Origin: Deferribacteraceae bacterium UBA6799
GTDB lineage: Bacteria > Chrysiogenota > Deferribacteres > Deferribacterales > Geovibrionaceae
Assembly: GCA_002452335.1 (NCBI GenBank)
Contig: DKFJ01000003.1
Span: 86,735-150,734, forward strand
Direction: 5' to 3'
Length of the DNA stretch: 64,000 bases
A program made the position numbers and the translations under genes. Of this stretch, positions 61,768-64,000 are shown in pieces; position 1 is the first letter of the stretch; the number at the start of each line of letters is the position of its first letter. Under the pieces are notes generated by a model, which saw only the letters and a list, made by a program, of their open reading frames with translations, was not told the origin of the DNA and did no database searches.

Positions 61768-64000
61768 ATGCTTAAATCAATAGCTAAAGCAATCTTCGGC
61801 TCATATGCCGAACGCTATATCAAGTCCATGCAGCCTATGGTTGATTCTGTCAACGCTCTGGAGCCGAAAATGCAGGCTCTCTCCAACGCTGATCTGGCCG
61901 GAGTCACACTGGCTCTCAGAGAGCGTCTGGAAAACGGCGAAAACGAAGATAAAATCCTCAGTGAGGCTTTCGCCCTCGTTCGGGAGGCGGGCAGACGCAC
62001 GCTGAATATGCGCCACTTTGATGTTCAGCTGATGGGCGGATACGCTCTGCACAAAGGCAAGATATCAGAGATGAAAACCGGTGAGGGTAAAACTCTGGTG
62101 GCGACACTCGCCATGTATCTCAATGCCGTCAGCGGCAAGGGAGCGCATCTGGTAACGGTGAACGACTATCTCGCCAGACGTGACGCTCAATGGATGAGCC
62201 CCATCTATAAAATTCTCGGTCTGACCGTCGGTATCATTCAGCACGAAAGATCGTTCATAGTGGAGTGGGAGGACGAAAACGCCTTCACTACTACCCTCAG
62301 AGAGGTCACCCGCTCAGAAGCCTATGCGGCGGATATCACCTACGGAACAAATAACGAGTTCGGGTTCGACTATCTCCGTGACAACATGAAGCCCCCCTAT
62401 GAGCCCCTGGCGCAGCGCGAGCTTAACTTCGCCATAGTAGACGAGGTGGACTCCATCCTGATAGACGAGGCGAGAACTCCTCTGATTATCTCAGGTCCCA
62501 CCGAGAGAAGCACAGAAAAATATTATGACGTGGACGCTGTGGTCAGACTGCTGAACCCCACAGAACACTATACATTCGATGAAAAGAACAGAACCGTTCA
62601 GCTCAACGACAACGGTATAAACCTGCTGGAAAAAGAGATGAAGATAGACAACCTCTATGATATCAAGCATGTGGATGTCCTGCATAATGTTAATAACTCG
62701 CTGAAGGCGCACGCTCTTTTCAAAAAAGACGTGGACTATGTGGTGAAGGACGGACAGGTGGTCATCGTAGATGAATTCACCGGAAGACTTCAGCCCGGCA
62801 GACGCTATTCAGACGGCATGCATCAGGCTCTGGAGGCGAAAGAAGGCGTTAAGATAGAGAGCGAGAATCAGACTCTGGCCTCCATCACTTTTCAGAACTA
62901 CTTCAGAATGTATAAGAAACTCGCCGGTATGACTGGTACAGCCATTACAGAGGCGCAGGAATTCTTATCCATATACAACCTCGGCGTGGCGGTTATCCCC
63001 ACCAACATGAAGATGATCCGTAAAGACTACACAGACGTGATCTACCGCACGGCCAAGGAAAAATATCTCGCCATTGTGGCGGAGATAGAAGAGATGAATA
63101 AATCCGGCAGACCCGTTCTGGTGGGTACAAGCTCCATCGAAAAATCTGAGCTGATCAGCTCTCTTCTCACCAAAAAAGGCATCAGACACGAAGTTCTGAA
63201 CGCCAAAAACCACGAGAGAGAAGCGGAGATAGTAAAAGACGCCGGATCAAAAGGAGCAGTCACCATCGCCACCAACATGGCCGGACGCGGTACCGACATT
63301 AAACTGGGCGAAGGAGTCATAGAACTGGGCGGTCTGCACATCATAGGTACAGACAGACACGAATCACGCCGTATTGACAACCAGCTAAGAGGACGTGCCG
63401 GACGTCAGGGCGACCCCGGATCATCCAGATTTTTTGTTTCTCTGGAAGACGACCTCATGCGTATCTTCGGATCGGAAAAGATATCAGCCATCATGCAGAA
63501 ACTGGGCATGAAAGAGGGCGAATCCATAGAGCACTCCATCATATCAAAATCCATCGAGGGCGCTCAGAAGAAGGTGGAGGCATTCCACTTCGAGATCAGA
63601 AAGCACCTGCTGGACTATGACAACGTTATGAACCAGCAGAGAAACGTAATCTATTCTCTCCGCCGTGACATTATGCAGGGCGAGTCCGCTGATGAAATTG
63701 TATCGGAAACCATCGAAAACGTTATCGAATCCATGACCGAAGCGCACATCAACAGCGCCGAACGTCCTGATTTCGAATCGTTCGAAAAAGATATTTACTC
63801 AGTATTTGACATGGAGTTCGCTTTCAGCAGCGACAGAAAAGTGTATCAGCAGGAGCTGGAGCGTCTCAGAACTGAGATCAGCAAAAAACTTGAAGAGAAA
63901 AAAGAGCAGTTCGGCGGATATTTCGCAGAAGTGGCCAGATTCCTCTATATCAACGTTCTGGATTCCAAGTGGAAGGAGAATCTCCTGCACATGGACCACC
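61768..64000 (+). CDS. secA: Preprotein translocase ATPase SecA, 3' end outside the window
   Basis: SecA pushes secretory proteins through SecYEG. The 744 visible codons include the start SIAKAIFGSYAERYIKSM, Walker A EMKTGEGKTLVATL, VNDYLARRDAQWM, TYGTNNEFGFDYLRDNM, the DEVDSILIDEARTPL DEAD-like motif, the nucleotide-binding domain 2 segments VGTSSIEKSE and TNMAGRGTDIKLGEGV, GRAGRQGDPGSSRFF and the helical scaffold start DYDNVMNQQRNVIYSLR. The C-terminal linker and any zinc-binding tail lie beyond position 64000. GGAG lies nine bases before ATG 61768. Confidence 0.96.
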   Translation, partial: MLKSIAKAIFGSYAERYIKSMQPMVDSVNALEPKMQALSNADLAGVTLALRERLENGENEDKILSEAFALVREAGRRTLNMRHFDVQLMGGYALHKGKISEMKTGEGKTLVATLAMYLNAVSGKGAHLVTVNDYLARRDAQWMSPIYKILGLTVGIIQHERSFIVEWEDENAFTTTLREVTRSEAYAADITYGTNNEFGFDYLRDNMKPPYEPLAQRELNFAIVDEVDSILIDEARTPLIISGPTERSTEKYYDVDAVVRLLNPTEHYTFDEKNRTVQLNDNGINLLEKEMKIDNLYDIKHVDVLHNVNNSLKAHALFKKDVDYVVKDGQVVIVDEFTGRLQPGRRYSDGMHQALEAKEGVKIESENQTLASITFQNYFRMYKKLAGMTGTAITEAQEFLSIYNLGVAVIPTNMKMIRKDYTDVIYRTAKEKYLAIVAEIEEMNKSGRPVLVGTSSIEKSELISSLLTKKGIRHEVLNAKNHEREAEIVKDAGSKGAVTIATNMAGRGTDIKLGEGVIELGGLHIIGTDRHESRRIDNQLRGRAGRQGDPGSSRFFVSLEDDLMRIFGSEKISAIMQKLGMKEGESIEHSIISKSIEGAQKKVEAFHFEIRKHLLDYDNVMNQQRNVIYSLRRDIMQGESADEIVSETIENVIESMTEAHINSAERPDFESFEKDIYSVFDMEFAFSSDRKVYQQELERLRTEISKKLEEKKEQFGGYFAEVARFLYINVLDSKWKENLLHMDH

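Noticed and set aside
1..64000. CRISPR arrays, integrase or transposase genes, rRNA genes
   Set aside because: No regularly spaced direct repeats, no recombinase or transposase motifs and no rRNA sequence were seen on either strand.

Overview
The window looks like a chromosomal segment of a Gram-negative, motile, anaerobic or microaerophilic bacterium with base composition near 50% GC. It carries lpxC (lipid A), pilT (type IV pili), secA, RNase J, an indolepyruvate:ferredoxin oxidoreductase and several large sensor kinases. This mix fits the Deferribacteres (Geovibrio, Seleniivibrio or Denitrovibrio type). That placement is inference from gene content, and no ribosomal RNA is present to test it.

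Left part (1-16.7 kb). The end of a branched-chain amino acid binding protein is followed by iorA-iorB-paaK for aryl-pyruvate and aryl-acetate metabolism. A membrane pair (FetB-like permease and TRIC-family channel) converges on it. Next come an orphan three-part histidine kinase, a double-domain polyphosphate:AMP phosphotransferase, a kinase / NtrC-type regulator / outer-membrane-like protein operon, a type II NADH dehydrogenase, an AT-rich orphan methyltransferase, tRNA-Met(CAT) with its own promoter and terminator, and a second binding protein.

Middle part (16.8-40 kb). A YjfB-like small motility protein has a sigma-28-like upstream site. The rnj-uppP-ftsK-dihydroorotate-dehydrogenase-like operon follows, then a secreted protein with a gene relic behind it, a YajQ-family protein, a molybdopterin oxidoreductase, the operon histidine kinase-glnE-thiE-like, a phosphohexomutase, a 331-bp repeat-rich spacer, lpxC, and the run recA-pilT-recX-rplI-dnaB. 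Upstream of recA lies a degenerate mannose-1-phosphate guanylyltransferase homologue.

Glycan region (40.4-56.9 kb). This is the most unusual part. It holds glycosyltransferases of at least four kinds (an 855-residue GT-B protein, a GT2, two GT8, a GT4 and one unclassified GT-A-like), three radical SAM proteins, a glutamine-dependent asparagine synthase homologue, two methyltransferases, galE and a DUF354 protein, mostly in tightly coupled plus-strand runs. Three unrelated transferases end in the same roughly 85-residue Rossmann-like module. The last radical SAM gene has lost its iron-sulfur motif, apparently by a deletion that also removed the end of galE. The cluster probably decorates a surface glycan or glycoprotein; the target cannot be read from the sequence.

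Right part (56.9-64 kb). The hisB-hisH-hisA-pgpA-cinA operon runs leftwards. A 277-bp spacer carries the second copy of a structured dispersed repeat, flanked by 17-bp direct repeats. Then come a protoglobin-PsiE membrane fusion protein and secA, which runs off the window.
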